A stretch of 41,740 bases of DNA from Lysobacter daejeonensis GH1-9 (GTDB taxonomy: Bacteria > Pseudomonadota > Gammaproteobacteria > Xanthomonadales > Xanthomonadaceae), in NCBI RefSeq assembly GCF_000768355.1, contig NZ_AVPU01000023.1, positions 1 through 41,740 on the forward strand, read 5' to 3'. Made by a program: the position numbers and the translations under genes. Shown here piece after piece: positions 22,504-30,522 of the stretch. Below the pieces are notes generated by a model that worked only from the letters and a program-made list of their open reading frames with translations, was not told the origin of the DNA and made no database searches. Position 1 is the first letter of the stretch, and each line of letters starts with the position of its first letter.

Positions 22504-22582
22504 TCGTTCTGGCGACTCGCCGCGCTTGCCAGACCCACGCCCGGTGATAGCCTTGCGGCAGGGAATCACCACGAGGGGTTGC

Positions 22583-23017
22583 ATGAGCCGGGTCACGCCA
22601 GGGTGGGCGTTGTTGTTGCTGTTGGGGATGTCGCTGCCGGCGGCCGCGGCCAAGGGGCCGCAGGAGTGCACGCTGCGTTACACCCTTTCCGGCTGGTCCG
22701 TGCTGTACAGCACCGCCAGCGGCACCGGCAAGGTGACCTGCAATGACGGGCGCAGCCTGGCGGTGAAGATCCGTGCACGCGGAGTCGGGCTCAGTTTCGG
22801 CCGCCTTGGCACCATCGCGGGCCATGGCCGCTTCACCGGCGTGTACCGCATCCGCGACGTGCTGGGCAGCTACATGGCGATGGACGCGCATGCCGGCGTC
22901 CACCGTGCAGGTTCGGCGCACGCCATGACCAACGGCCCGGTGGGGCTGCGCATGGTCGGCAAGGGCCGCGGCTGGGACCTCGGGTTCGCGATCAGCAAGG
23001 TCACGCTGAGCCAGTAG
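22583..23017 (+). CDS. Small secreted protein of unknown function
   Basis: 144 aa from ATG 22583, with GAGGGG 4-9 nt upstream. A signal peptide (GWALLLLLGMSLPAAAA) precedes a compact beta-rich domain with one Cys pair (QECTLRYTLSG and VTCNDGRSLAVKI) and the glycine-rich stretch GVGLSFGRLGTIAGHGRFTG. It ends with VGKGRGWDLGFAISKVTLSQ. Homologues in xanthomonads are only described as conserved secreted proteins. No catalytic motif is visible. The repeated Gly/aromatic pattern suggests a small barrel or lipid-binding fold. Confidence 0.78.
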   Translation: MSRVTPGWALLLLLGMSLPAAAAKGPQECTLRYTLSGWSVLYSTASGTGKVTCNDGRSLAVKIRARGVGLSFGRLGTIAGHGRFTGVYRIRDVLGSYMAMDAHAGVHRAGSAHAMTNGPVGLRMVGKGRGWDLGFAISKVTLSQ

Positions 23018-23211
23018 CGGCGTTGCCGCAGTGCTCACCTCCGCCAACGGGGCTTGAACGGTGGCGCGCCGCCCGGGTGGTTCTCACCGCGCGTTCATGC
23101 CGCCGTGCACAGTATCCGTCCGTAACCGGATCGTTGCGGGGCAGCCGCGGGCGATCCACCAGGCCGGTGCGAGTCGCCGGCGATCCTTTCCAGCACGGAG
23201 GAATTCTGCTG

Positions 23212-23982
23212 ATGCGTCCGTTCAAGCCCATGCTATTCGCGCTGGCCACCGCGGTGGCCGCATTCACCGGCAGCGCCACCGCCCAGGACTACAGCCTTGG
23301 CTGGAACCCACGCAGCGGCGATGTCTGGGTGGATACCTACCTCGATGACGTCAACCGCTACGGCAGCCGCTATCGCGATCCGTTCGTCAACGAGATGGTG
23401 CGCTACTACGGCGCGCCGCGTGACCTGGTCGTGGACCTGCTGACCACCCGCAACTGGGCGCCGGGCGACGTCTACTACGCCTGCTCCATCGCGCAGGTGC
23501 TGGGCCGTCCGTGCCGCTACGTGGCCGATTACTGGGACGAGCACCACGGCAAGGGCTGGGGCGTGGTCGCGCAGGAACTGGGCATCAAGCCCGGCTCGGC
23601 CGAATTCCATCGCCTGAAGAAGGGCTTCGTACCCACCTACGATCGCTGGGGTCGCCCGATCTCGCTGTCGGATGACCTGCGCAAAGACTATCCGGGCCGG
23701 GGCAAGGGGCCCAACGGCAGCCATGCCCCGGGTCACGGCGCCAAGGGCAAGGCGCCCGCCGCGGCCGGCAAGCCGGCGCAGGCGGGCGGTCCGGGCAAGG
23801 CACCTGGCGCCGACAACCGACCCGTCCAAGCCAAGGGGCCGCCGGCCGGCAAGGGCCCCGGCAACCAGGGTGGCCGCGATGACCATGGCCCCGGCCACGG
23901 CCCGGGTACGTCCGGCAAGGGCGGGCAGGGCAAGGGCCAAGGCGACGACAAGGGCAAAGGGAAGGGTAACGGCAACGGGTAA
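23212..23982 (+). CDS. Secreted protein with Gly/Lys/Pro-rich tail
   Basis: 256 aa from ATG 23212, with GGAGGA 10 nt upstream. A signal peptide (PMLFALATAVAAFTGSATA) is followed by an ordered domain of about 140 residues (VWVDTYLDDVNRYGSRYRDP, MVRYYGAPRDLVVDLLTTRN, CSIAQVLGRPCRYVADYWDE, KGWGVVAQELGIKPGSAEFH) and a long, low-complexity Gly/Lys/Pro/Gln tail from about 168 onward (GKGPNGSHAPGHGAKGKAPA). The tail is rich in GKG repeats and strongly basic, suggesting contact with DNA, membranes or polysaccharide. The ordered part resembles secreted hypothetical proteins of Lysobacter. Function unknown. Confidence 0.82.
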   Translation: MRPFKPMLFALATAVAAFTGSATAQDYSLGWNPRSGDVWVDTYLDDVNRYGSRYRDPFVNEMVRYYGAPRDLVVDLLTTRNWAPGDVYYACSIAQVLGRPCRYVADYWDEHHGKGWGVVAQELGIKPGSAEFHRLKKGFVPTYDRWGRPISLSDDLRKDYPGRGKGPNGSHAPGHGAKGKAPAAAGKPAQAGGPGKAPGADNRPVQAKGPPAGKGPGNQGGRDDHGPGHGPGTSGKGGQGKGQGDDKGKGKGNGNG

Positions 23983-23991
23983 GCTGGTCGG

Positions 23992-24927
23992 GTGAACACG
24001 CCCACCAACGCCCCCCACGTCACGCACCGCGGCGGCTGTCATTGCCGCCGCGTGCGTTTTGAGGTCGATGCGCCGGCCGTGCTGCCGGTCATCGAGTGCA
24101 ACTGCTCGATGTGCCGCATGACCGGCTTCCAGCACCTCATCGTGCCGGCCTCGCGCTTCCGCCTGCTGCAGGGCGCCGACGCACTCACCGATTACACTTT
24201 CAACACCGGCACCGCGCACCATCTGTTCTGCCGCCACTGCGGCATCAAGAGCTTCTACGTGCCGCGCAGCCACCCCGACGGCTTCAGCGTCAACGCGCGT
24301 TGCCTGGATGCCGACACGGTGGAAGGCATCGAAGTCACCCTGTTCGACGACAACAACCGCGCCGCCGAAACCGCAGCCATCGCGCATTTGACGCAGGAGG
24401 ACGTCGGCGAGCCCGCGGCCACGGTGCCCGCGGTCCGCATCAGCGGCTTCGACCCGCGTTGGCGCGGGGACTTCGCCCGGCTCAACGTCGAATGGCTGGA
24501 GCGCTGGTTCACCGTCGAGCCGGTGGACCGCGAGGTGTTGGGCGACCCGGAGGCGCACATCCTGGCCGACGGTGGACACGTGCTGTTCGCCATTGCCCGC
24601 GATGCCGCTGGCTGCGAACGCGCCGTAGGCACCGTGGCGCTCAAGCACGAAGGCGAGGGCGTGTACGAGTTGACCAAGATGGCGGTGGCCCCCGACCAGC
24701 GCGGTACCGGCGTGGGCCGCCAATTGATGCTGGAAGCGCTGGCCACCTTCCAGCGCCTGGGCGGACGCGAACTGTTCCTGGAGTCCAGCAGCAAGCTGGG
24801 CCCGGCGCTGAAACTGTACGAGAGCGTTGGCTTCCGCCATTACCCCGCGCCGCGCCCGGGCTCGCATTACGCGCGGGCGGACGTGTACATGGTGTGGGAA
24901 CCCGACGACCCGCCCGCGTCCAGCTGA
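23992..24927 (+). CDS. Fusion protein: GFA/CENP-V domain plus GNAT acetyltransferase
   Basis: 311 aa from GTG 23992. The N-terminal domain (about 10-110) is a GFA-type zinc fold: RGGCHCRRVRFEV (C16, C18), IECNCSMCRMTGF (C36, C38, C41), FCRHCGIKSFYV (C80, C83) and SVNARC. The C-terminal domain (about 148-305) is a GNAT acetyltransferase with the acetyl-CoA-binding loop QRGTGVGRQL and strands ELTKMAVAPD and YMVWEP. The two are usually separate proteins. GFA domains bind glutathione adducts or activate formaldehyde; GNATs acetylate amines. The joint function is not known. The gene ends 4 bp before the ECF41 promoter of the next gene. Confidence 0.88.
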   Translation: MNTPTNAPHVTHRGGCHCRRVRFEVDAPAVLPVIECNCSMCRMTGFQHLIVPASRFRLLQGADALTDYTFNTGTAHHLFCRHCGIKSFYVPRSHPDGFSVNARCLDADTVEGIEVTLFDDNNRAAETAAIAHLTQEDVGEPAATVPAVRISGFDPRWRGDFARLNVEWLERWFTVEPVDREVLGDPEAHILADGGHVLFAIARDAAGCERAVGTVALKHEGEGVYELTKMAVAPDQRGTGVGRQLMLEALATFQRLGGRELFLESSSKLGPALKLYESVGFRHYPAPRPGSHYARADVYMVWEPDDPPASS

Positions 24928-24931
24928 GGGA

Positions 24932-24958
24932 TGTCACAAACCGCGCCGCCGGATCGTC
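24932..24958 (+). promoter_or_regulatory. ECF41-type promoter
   Basis: TGTCACA (24932-24938), a 16-base spacer and CGTC (24955-24958) exactly match the consensus known for ECF41 sigma factors. It lies just before the decarboxylase-like gene and the ECF41 sigma gene, giving autoregulation. Confidence 0.9.
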
Positions 24959-25001
24959 ATACCGGAAACAGGGCCATCCCGGCCCAGTCCCGGAGACTGC
25001 A

Positions 25002-25460
25002 ATGAACGATCCTGCCCGCCTTGCCGACCCCACCCGCCCGGTCCACCCGGACCGGCAACTGCCCGACGTGTTCCAGGCGCTGCTGGCCGTGCACAAGGCC
25101 AACGACCGCCACGGCCTCGCGCGCCCGCTGCGCCACCTGGTGCACCTGCGCGCCTCGCAGATCAACGGCTGCGCCCACTGCATCCGCATGCACGCACGCG
25201 AGGCGCGCGAAGACGGCGAGACCGACGCACGCCTTGACCACCTCGCCGGCTGGCGACACATGGACGACTACATGCCGGCAGAGCGTGCCGCACTGGCCTG
25301 GACCGAGGCCCTGACCCGCCTCGGCGGCGGCTGCGAACCGGACTTCGGGGCGTTGCGCGCGGAACTGCGGCAGCATTTCAGTGACGAGCAGATCGCCGCC
25401 CTGACCGTGGAAGTGGCCATGATCAACCAATGGAACCGGATCGCGATCTCGCGCCACTGA
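25002..25460 (+). CDS. Carboxymuconolactone decarboxylase family protein
   Basis: 152 aa, cytoplasmic, AhpD-like alpha-helical fold. The active-site motif is CAHCIRMH (C57, C60, H64), preceded by HLRASQINGC. In AhpD-type proteins this CxxC reduces peroxide-linked partners; in the ECF41 context the protein is the conserved 'COE' partner (CMD, oxidoreductase or epimerase) whose role is thought to be redox-linked. It starts 44 bp after the ECF41 promoter and ends 1 bp before the sigma gene ATG, so both are transcribed together. Confidence 0.92.
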   Translation: MNDPARLADPTRPVHPDRQLPDVFQALLAVHKANDRHGLARPLRHLVHLRASQINGCAHCIRMHAREAREDGETDARLDHLAGWRHMDDYMPAERAALAWTEALTRLGGGCEPDFGALRAELRQHFSDEQIAALTVEVAMINQWNRIAISRH

Positions 25461-25461
25461 C

Positions 25462-26361
25462 ATGACGACAGCCCCCGATGACATTGTCGCTTTCGAACAG
25501 GCCCGCCCCGGCCTGCTCGGCCTGGCTTACCGCCTGCTGGGCTCGCGCGCCGATGCCGAGGACGCAGTGCAGGACACCTTCCTGAAGTGGCGCTCGGCCG
25601 AACGCGCAGTAATCGCATCGCCTGGCGCCTGGCTGACCACCGCCTGCACCCGGCACTGCCTGGACCTGTTGCGCAACGCGCACCACAGCCGCGTGCATTA
25701 CGTGGGTACCTGGTTGCCGGAGCCGGTGCAGATCGCCGACGAGGCCGATCCGCAGAGCGGCGCCGAGTTGGCTTCGTCACTGACCACCGCGTTCCTGTTG
25801 CTGCTGGAGCGCTTGACGCCCAAGGAGCGTGCGGCGTACCTGCTGCACGAGATCTTCGACATGGACTACCCGGACATCGCACTGACGCTGGAGATGCAGG
25901 AGCCAGCCTGCCGCAAGCTGGTTTCGCGCGCCCGCGAACACGTTGAATGCGGGCGCGTGCGCCACGCCACGCCGCCCGAGCGGCAGGCACAATTGCTGTC
26001 GGCGTTCGAGCAGGCCATCCAGCACGGCCGCACCGAAGCGCTGGCGCGGCTGTTGTCGGCCGATGTGCGTCTGGCCGCTGACGGCGGCGGCAAGGTTACG
26101 GCCGCACGCGAGGTGGTGGTCGGCAACGACAAGGTGCTGAAGTTCATCACCGCCGGCCTGCATGTCTGGTGGGCCGGACTCACGCTGGAGCGCGCCGTCC
26201 TCAACGGCAACCTCGGCCTGATCCTGCGCGACGGCGATGGTCGGGTTTCGGCCAGTGCCTCGTTCGCCTACGACGAGGACGGCTGCCTGGACGGCATTTA
26301 CATCATGCGCAACCCGGACAAGTTGGCGCGCATCGACCAGGCCGTTGGCCCGATTCACTGA
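25462..26361 (+). CDS. ECF41 family sigma factor with C-terminal SnoaL-like domain
   Basis: 299 aa. Sigma region 2 spans about 8-75 (LLGLAYRLLGSRADAEDAVQ) and region 4 about 105-160 (LTPKERAAYLLHEIFDMDYP). The ECF41 hallmarks are all present: WLPEP (84-88) between the two regions, DGGGK (207-211) and NPDKL (284-288) in the C-terminal SnoaL-like domain. That domain replaces a separate anti-sigma factor and both tunes and inhibits activity. With the partner gene and consensus promoter upstream, the locus forms a self-contained regulatory switch of unknown signal. Confidence 0.95.
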   Translation: MTTAPDDIVAFEQARPGLLGLAYRLLGSRADAEDAVQDTFLKWRSAERAVIASPGAWLTTACTRHCLDLLRNAHHSRVHYVGTWLPEPVQIADEADPQSGAELASSLTTAFLLLLERLTPKERAAYLLHEIFDMDYPDIALTLEMQEPACRKLVSRAREHVECGRVRHATPPERQAQLLSAFEQAIQHGRTEALARLLSADVRLAADGGGKVTAAREVVVGNDKVLKFITAGLHVWWAGLTLERAVLNGNLGLILRDGDGRVSASASFAYDEDGCLDGIYIMRNPDKLARIDQAVGPIH

Positions 26362-26455
26362 ACCACGCAACGCCTTCCCATTGCCTGCACCGGAAGCCCC
26401 GACACGCGCGGGGCCATGGGCCACCCTTTGCTTGTTCTACCAGGAGACATCCGCC

Positions 26456-26884
26456 ATGAACCTCCCGATTCCGCAACTTCCGACCCCGGTGCTCATCAAC
26501 CCCGAGGGCCTGTACGACCCGGCTCCCAACGGCTACTCCCACGTCGGGCTGGCCCCGATTGGCACCCGGCTGGTCTTCATCGCCGGCCAGGGCGGCGAGG
26601 ACGCCGCAGGGGCGCTCGCCGATGGCTTTCGCGCGCAGGTGCGGCAGGCGCTGGACAACCTGCGCACCGCCGCCCGCTCCGTTGGCGGCGACCTGGGCAG
26701 CGTGGTCAAGCAGACCGTGCTGATCGTGGACCACAGCGAGGCGCGCCTGCACGTCCTGGGCGAGGAGTTCGAGCGCGCCTACGGCCCCGGCCCCAAGCCC
26801 ACCTGCACGCTGATCCCGGTGCCGCGCCTGGCGCTGGATGGCATGTTGTTCGAGGTGGAGGCGGTCGTGGCCGTGAACGGGTGA
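26456..26884 (+). CDS. RidA/YjgF family protein
   Basis: 142 aa from ATG 26456, preceded by AGGAG. The chorismate mutase-like RidA fold is seen in GYSHVGLAPIGTRLVFIAGQ, QVRQALDNLRTAARSVGGDL, VVKQTVLIVDH and PTCTLIPVPRLALDGMLFEV. The Arg expected in the active site of true enamine/imine deaminases (in the RV..LP segment) appears as PRLALDG, so the exact activity is uncertain. It follows the ECF41 gene by 95 bp, with no separate promoter seen, and may belong to the same unit. Confidence 0.88.
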   Translation: MNLPIPQLPTPVLINPEGLYDPAPNGYSHVGLAPIGTRLVFIAGQGGEDAAGALADGFRAQVRQALDNLRTAARSVGGDLGSVVKQTVLIVDHSEARLHVLGEEFERAYGPGPKPTCTLIPVPRLALDGMLFEVEAVVAVNG

Positions 26885-26888
26885 CAGC

Positions 26889-26907
26889 CGCGGCCATGCC
26901 GGCCGCG
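26889..26907. terminator. Short hairpin between convergent genes
   Basis: CGCGGCC and GGCCGCG pair perfectly around ATGCC, between the RidA gene and the convergent copper-radical oxidase gene. The T run is missing, so its role as terminator is uncertain. Confidence 0.4.
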
Positions 26908-26928
26908 ACGCAACGGCGCATACCGCCC

Positions 26929-28664
26929 TCACTGCACCACGAACGTCGTTGTGCCGCTGGCCGTGCTGCCGGCATGGGTCACGGTCGCGGTGAGCTGGTA
27001 GGTGCCAATCGAACTCGGGCCCGTGCCGGATACGAACGATGCACTCGCGTTGCCGGCCGCGTCGGTGGTCGCCGCGCCGTACACGTGGTTCACGCCGTTG
27101 GGCTTGAGCGCGTCGAAGTTGACCCGCACCCCCGCCAGCGGTACGCCGTTGTTGGTGACATGCGCGGTCATGGTCACGGTGCCGCCGCGCGTGTACACCG
27201 GGTTGGTGGTGCCGGCCGTCACCACCAGCGCCACCGGTGCGAGGTCGTCATTGGTGATGGTGCAGGTCGCGCTGCCACCCGATGCCAGCACCAGCCCCGA
27301 GCAGTTCGACAGGGTGGCCGCATAGCCGGACGTTTCCGGTTCGGTGACCGAATAGGTGCCCGCCGGCACGCTGAGCACGTTGCTGCCGTCGGCCTCGAAC
27401 GCGATGGGCGCGCCACCGTTCACCGCAAAGCTGAAGTCGGCGGCGGCGGCCGTGCCACCGTCGTCGTTCACCACCACCTTGATGACGGTCAGCGTCGCCG
27501 GTTGCGCGTCCCTGGACACCGTGAAGGTCGCGGTGGCCTGCGCCGTCAGTCCGTTGCTGGTGGCGGTGGTGGTCAGCTGGTAGGCGCCGATCGAGCTGGA
27601 GCCGCGACCGGAGACGAAGGAGGCGCTGGCGTTGCCAGTGGCGTCCGTGGTGGCACTGGCATACACGTGGTTGACGCCGTTGGGCTTGAGCGCGTCGAAG
27701 TTGACGCGCGCGCCGGCCACGGGACTGCCGTCCAGACGCACCTGCGCGGTCAGGATCACTGTCTCGCCGGCTAGGTAGGAGGTCTTGCTGCTGCCGGTGA
27801 CCAGCGCCAGCGACGGTGGCGCGGGTTCGTCCACGTCGGTGTTGGTGATGGTGCAGGTGGCGGTGCTGCCGGCGGTCAGCGCGATGTCGCTGCAGTTGGC
27901 CAGGCTGGCGGAGTACCCGGGTGTGGCTGGCTCGGTGATGGTGTACGTGCCGGGAGCCAGGGTCAGCAGGTTGCTGCCGTCGGCCTCGAACGCGATGGGC
28001 GCGCCGCCATTGACCGAGAAGCTGAAATCCGACGGCACCGCGTTGCCGCCGTTTTCGTTCAGTACCACCTTGCGCACGATCAGCGCGCCCTGCGGTCGCT
28101 GCACCTCGAAGGTCGCCGCGCCCGACGCCTGCAGCCCGCCGCTCGTGGTCGTGGCGGTGAGCTGGTAGGTGCCGATCGAACTGGGGCCGGTGCCGGACGC
28201 GAACGATGCGCTGGCATTGCCATTGGCATCGGTCGTGGCGTTGCCGTAGACGTGGTTGACGCCGTTGGGCTTGAGCGCGTCGAAGTCGACGCGCGCGCCC
28301 GGCACCGGGGCGCCGTTGAGGCGCACCTGGGCCGTCATCGTGACCGTTGTCCCGGCCAGGTACACGTCCTCGGTGGAGCCCGCGGTCAGCCGCAGGCCGG
28401 CCATGCCGGGGACGTCGTTGTTGGTGATGGTGCAGGTGGCGCTGCCGCCCGCGGCCAGCACGATGTCGGCGCAGCCCTGGTAGGCGGCGGTGTAGCCGGT
28501 CGATGCCGGCTCGGTGACCGTGTAGGTGCCCGGCGGCAGGTTGACGACGTTGCTGCCGTCGACCTCGAACGCCACCGGCGCGGCGCCGTTGATCGAGAAC
28601 TGGAAATTGCCCGGCGCCAGGTTGCCGCCGTCGTCGTTCACCACCGCCTTGGTGACGGTGAGCC
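26929..28664 (-). repeat. Three tandem coding repeats of about 585 bp
   Basis: The 3' part of the oxidase gene holds three units with a period of 582-585 bp. The stretch ACGCCGTTGGGCTTGAGCGC starts at 27092, 27674 and 28259, and CTGCCGTCGGCCTCGAACGC is identical in two units (near 27386 and 27976). Units two and three are closer to each other than to the first. They give an extended stalk or binding region. Confidence 0.9.
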
Positions 28665-30375
28665 TCGCTGGCGTGCGCGCGGCCACGCGCAGCATGGCGG
28701 CCTCGGACGGCACGCCCTGTGCGTCGATGATGAACACCAGGTAGTAGCCCGGCGGGGTCTCGAACGGGTTGGCGGGCAGGGTGGCGAGCAACTCGCCGCT
28801 CGACGCGGCGAACGGGAGTTCGATGAAGCGCTGGTCCATGTCGAGCGAATGGGTGACGGAGCCCGACTTGACCAGGGTGACGCGGCGGATCGCGTCCGGG
28901 TCCGGCGTGCTGATCACGATCGTGTCACCGGGATCGGCACTCATCGTGGACGAGGCGATGATGGGCCGGGCCGCGGGGGTGCCATCGGCATTGAACAGGT
29001 AGGGCGGGTAATAGACCTCGGCGTTGAGGTTGAGCTCCGGGCCGGTGGCGCCGCCGCCCAACGTCAGCACGGTCGCGTCGGGCAGCAGCAACGCGGTGGA
29101 GTGGTACAGCCGCATGCGTTGCGCGGTGGCGCCTTCCGACCAGCTGTCGCTGTCCGGGTCGTAAAGTTCGCTGGTGTAACCCACGCCATTGGCCGGGTCG
29201 TTGTCGGCCACGCTGCCGCCGGACAGCAACACCCGACCGTCTGCCAGCACCGTGGCGTCGGCCCAGTGCCGGCGCTGCAGTGGCGCGGCCACCGGCTGCA
29301 CGCTCGGTGTTGCCGGGCGGATGTCGATCACGTGTGCCAAGGGGCTCGCCATCGCCAGGTCGTAGCCACCGCCCACCTGCAGGATCCGACCCGGCCGGAA
29401 CATCACCGAGGTTGAGCTCGCGCCCATGTTGCTGCCCGGGAAGCGTCCGACGCGGGTAATCGCGCCGCTGCCGTGGGGGTCCACACGGTACATTTCCTCG
29501 TAGCGCGTGCCGAAGATGTTGCCGTCGGGCGCGACGAAGTTGCGCGGATACAACCCGCCCAGGTACTCGGTGGGCGCTCCGGTCAGCAGCCGGAATGTGC
29601 CTGTCGCCGTGCGCACCTCCGGGAAGTCCTCACCGCCGGTGCCGCCCTGGATGTAGACCTCGCCACTGGGCAGGGTGGTCGCCGTGGCATACCAGCGCTT
29701 GCGGAACATCTTGCCCGTGCTGACCAGGCTGTTGTCGAGCGGATTGAAACGCGTGCTGTCGTCGTTGGGCTGCAGCGACGCCGCGCCTTTGTCCGGGTTG
29801 AGCACGTCGCCGCCCCACATCTCGATGGTGCCGTCGGGCAACAGCAACTGTGCGTTGCAGAAGATGTCGACCGCCGTTGCGTTGGGCAGCACGTTGTGCG
29901 ACTCCGCGCCCAGCCCCAGTTGCGGGTCCCACACGTCGTAGACGTAGTACCCCGTGCGCACGCCGCTGGTGGTGGTGCCATAGCTGAGGACCCGCCCATC
30001 GGGGGTCAGGATCGCGTGGATGCCGACCAGCGGCCAGTCGGCGACCGGCGAGAACGTCCCCCGGGCGGGGTCGCCGATGGCCGGCAAGGCGGTGAGCGCG
30101 CCGGACGGGCGCACCGTCTGGAACATGGCGAGCGCCGCCGGATCGCCACCGCGGACCCGGTTGGCATTCGCGGCGGTCTGCACCGCCCCCAGGATCGCCG
30201 GGTCGCCGCTGGCGGCGGCGATGGCCAGGTCCTGGTCGCGCTCGCGCAATTCAGGCGGCGGCGGGTCCGCGTCCTGCGCCGGGTTCACGGCCGACGCGGC
30301 GACGAGCGCGGCGATGACCAGCGACATGGCGACCAGCGCGCCGCGCTGGACAGGGGAGAGGGACGGATGCTTCAT
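26929..30375 (-). CDS. Secreted galactose/glyoxal oxidase-like copper-radical oxidase with C-terminal repeats
   Basis: 1148 aa from ATG 30375; the open frame continues upstream only as antisense to dusA. A signal peptide (GALVAMSLVIAALVAASAV) is followed by a seven-bladed Kelch-type oxidase domain (about 90-565). The copper-radical site is complete: C173 (DIFCNAQLLLPDG) and Y229 (RWYATATTLPSGEV) for the thioether-linked radical, Y424-H425 (LYHSTALLLPD) and H509 (SVTHSLDMDQR) as copper ligands. The GlxA-like C-terminal subdomain (DUF1929) ends at about 565. Three repeats of about 195 aa follow, each a prealbumin/SpaA-like part (LTVTKAVVNDDGG) and a Big_1-type Ig-like part (FDALKPNGVNHVYG). It oxidises an alcohol or aldehyde to release hydrogen peroxide outside the cell. 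Confidence 0.92.
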   Translation of the reverse strand: MKHPSLSPVQRGALVAMSLVIAALVAASAVNPAQDADPPPPELRERDQDLAIAAASGDPAILGAVQTAANANRVRGGDPAALAMFQTVRPSGALTALPAIGDPARGTFSPVADWPLVGIHAILTPDGRVLSYGTTTSGVRTGYYVYDVWDPQLGLGAESHNVLPNATAVDIFCNAQLLLPDGTIEMWGGDVLNPDKGAASLQPNDDSTRFNPLDNSLVSTGKMFRKRWYATATTLPSGEVYIQGGTGGEDFPEVRTATGTFRLLTGAPTEYLGGLYPRNFVAPDGNIFGTRYEEMYRVDPHGSGAITRVGRFPGSNMGASSTSVMFRPGRILQVGGGYDLAMASPLAHVIDIRPATPSVQPVAAPLQRRHWADATVLADGRVLLSGGSVADNDPANGVGYTSELYDPDSDSWSEGATAQRMRLYHSTALLLPDATVLTLGGGATGPELNLNAEVYYPPYLFNADGTPAARPIIASSTMSADPGDTIVISTPDPDAIRRVTLVKSGSVTHSLDMDQRFIELPFAASSGELLATLPANPFETPPGYYLVFIIDAQGVPSEAAMLRVAARTPARLTVTKAVVNDDGGNLAPGNFQFSINGAAPVAFEVDGSNVVNLPPGTYTVTEPASTGYTAAYQGCADIVLAAGGSATCTITNNDVPGMAGLRLTAGSTEDVYLAGTTVTMTAQVRLNGAPVPGARVDFDALKPNGVNHVYGNATTDANGNASASFASGTGPSSIGTYQLTATTTSGGLQASGAATFEVQRPQGALIVRKVVLNENGGNAVPSDFSFSVNGGAPIAFEADGSNLLTLAPGTYTITEPATPGYSASLANCSDIALTAGSTATCTITNTDVDEPAPPSLALVTGSSKTSYLAGETVILTAQVRLDGSPVAGARVNFDALKPNGVNHVYASATTDATGNASASFVSGRGSSSIGAYQLTTTATSNGLTAQATATFTVSRDAQPATLTVIKVVVNDDGGTAAAADFSFAVNGGAPIAFEADGSNVLSVPAGTYSVTEPETSGYAATLSNCSGLVLASGGSATCTITNDDLAPVALVVTAGTTNPVYTRGGTVTMTAHVTNNGVPLAGVRVNFDALKPNGVNHVYGAATTDAAGNASASFVSGTGPSSIGTYQLTATVTHAGSTASGTTTFVVQ

Positions 30376-30507
30376 CGGGGGCTGCCTCGGCGCCGCGGCC
30401 TTCAGGGTGTGGTGACACCGGTGGTGCAGGGTCCTCCCCCCTGAACGGAACAACGCCGCAAGCCGGCCGTCGCGGACACGCGCGGGGGCGCCCAACCGCC
30501 GACGCCG

Positions 30508-30513
30508 TACAAT
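30508..30513 (+). promoter_or_regulatory. -10-like box of dusA
   Basis: TACAAT lies 9 bases before the dusA ATG at 30523, with no Shine-Dalgarno sequence, so a very short or absent leader is expected. Confidence 0.5.
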
Positions 30514-30522
30514 GGCGCCCCC

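Noticed and set aside
23123-23150. GTAACC on the plus strand as a second SigF promoter
   Set aside because: No CGAA lies at a spacing of 15-17 bases, so only half of the promoter is present.
23233-24867. Open frame of 544 codons on the minus strand across the Gly-rich and GFA-GNAT genes
   Set aside because: It spans two well-supported plus-strand genes and is Ala/Gly/Val-rich without motifs.
26416-27774. Plus-strand frame covering the ridA gene and the oxidase repeats
   Set aside because: Out of frame with RidA, and antisense to the oxidase repeats. No motif seen.
26929-28664. Regular DNA repeats considered as a CRISPR or mobile repeat array
   Set aside because: The period of about 585 bp, the continuous open frame and the recognisable Ig/prealbumin domains show coding repeats.
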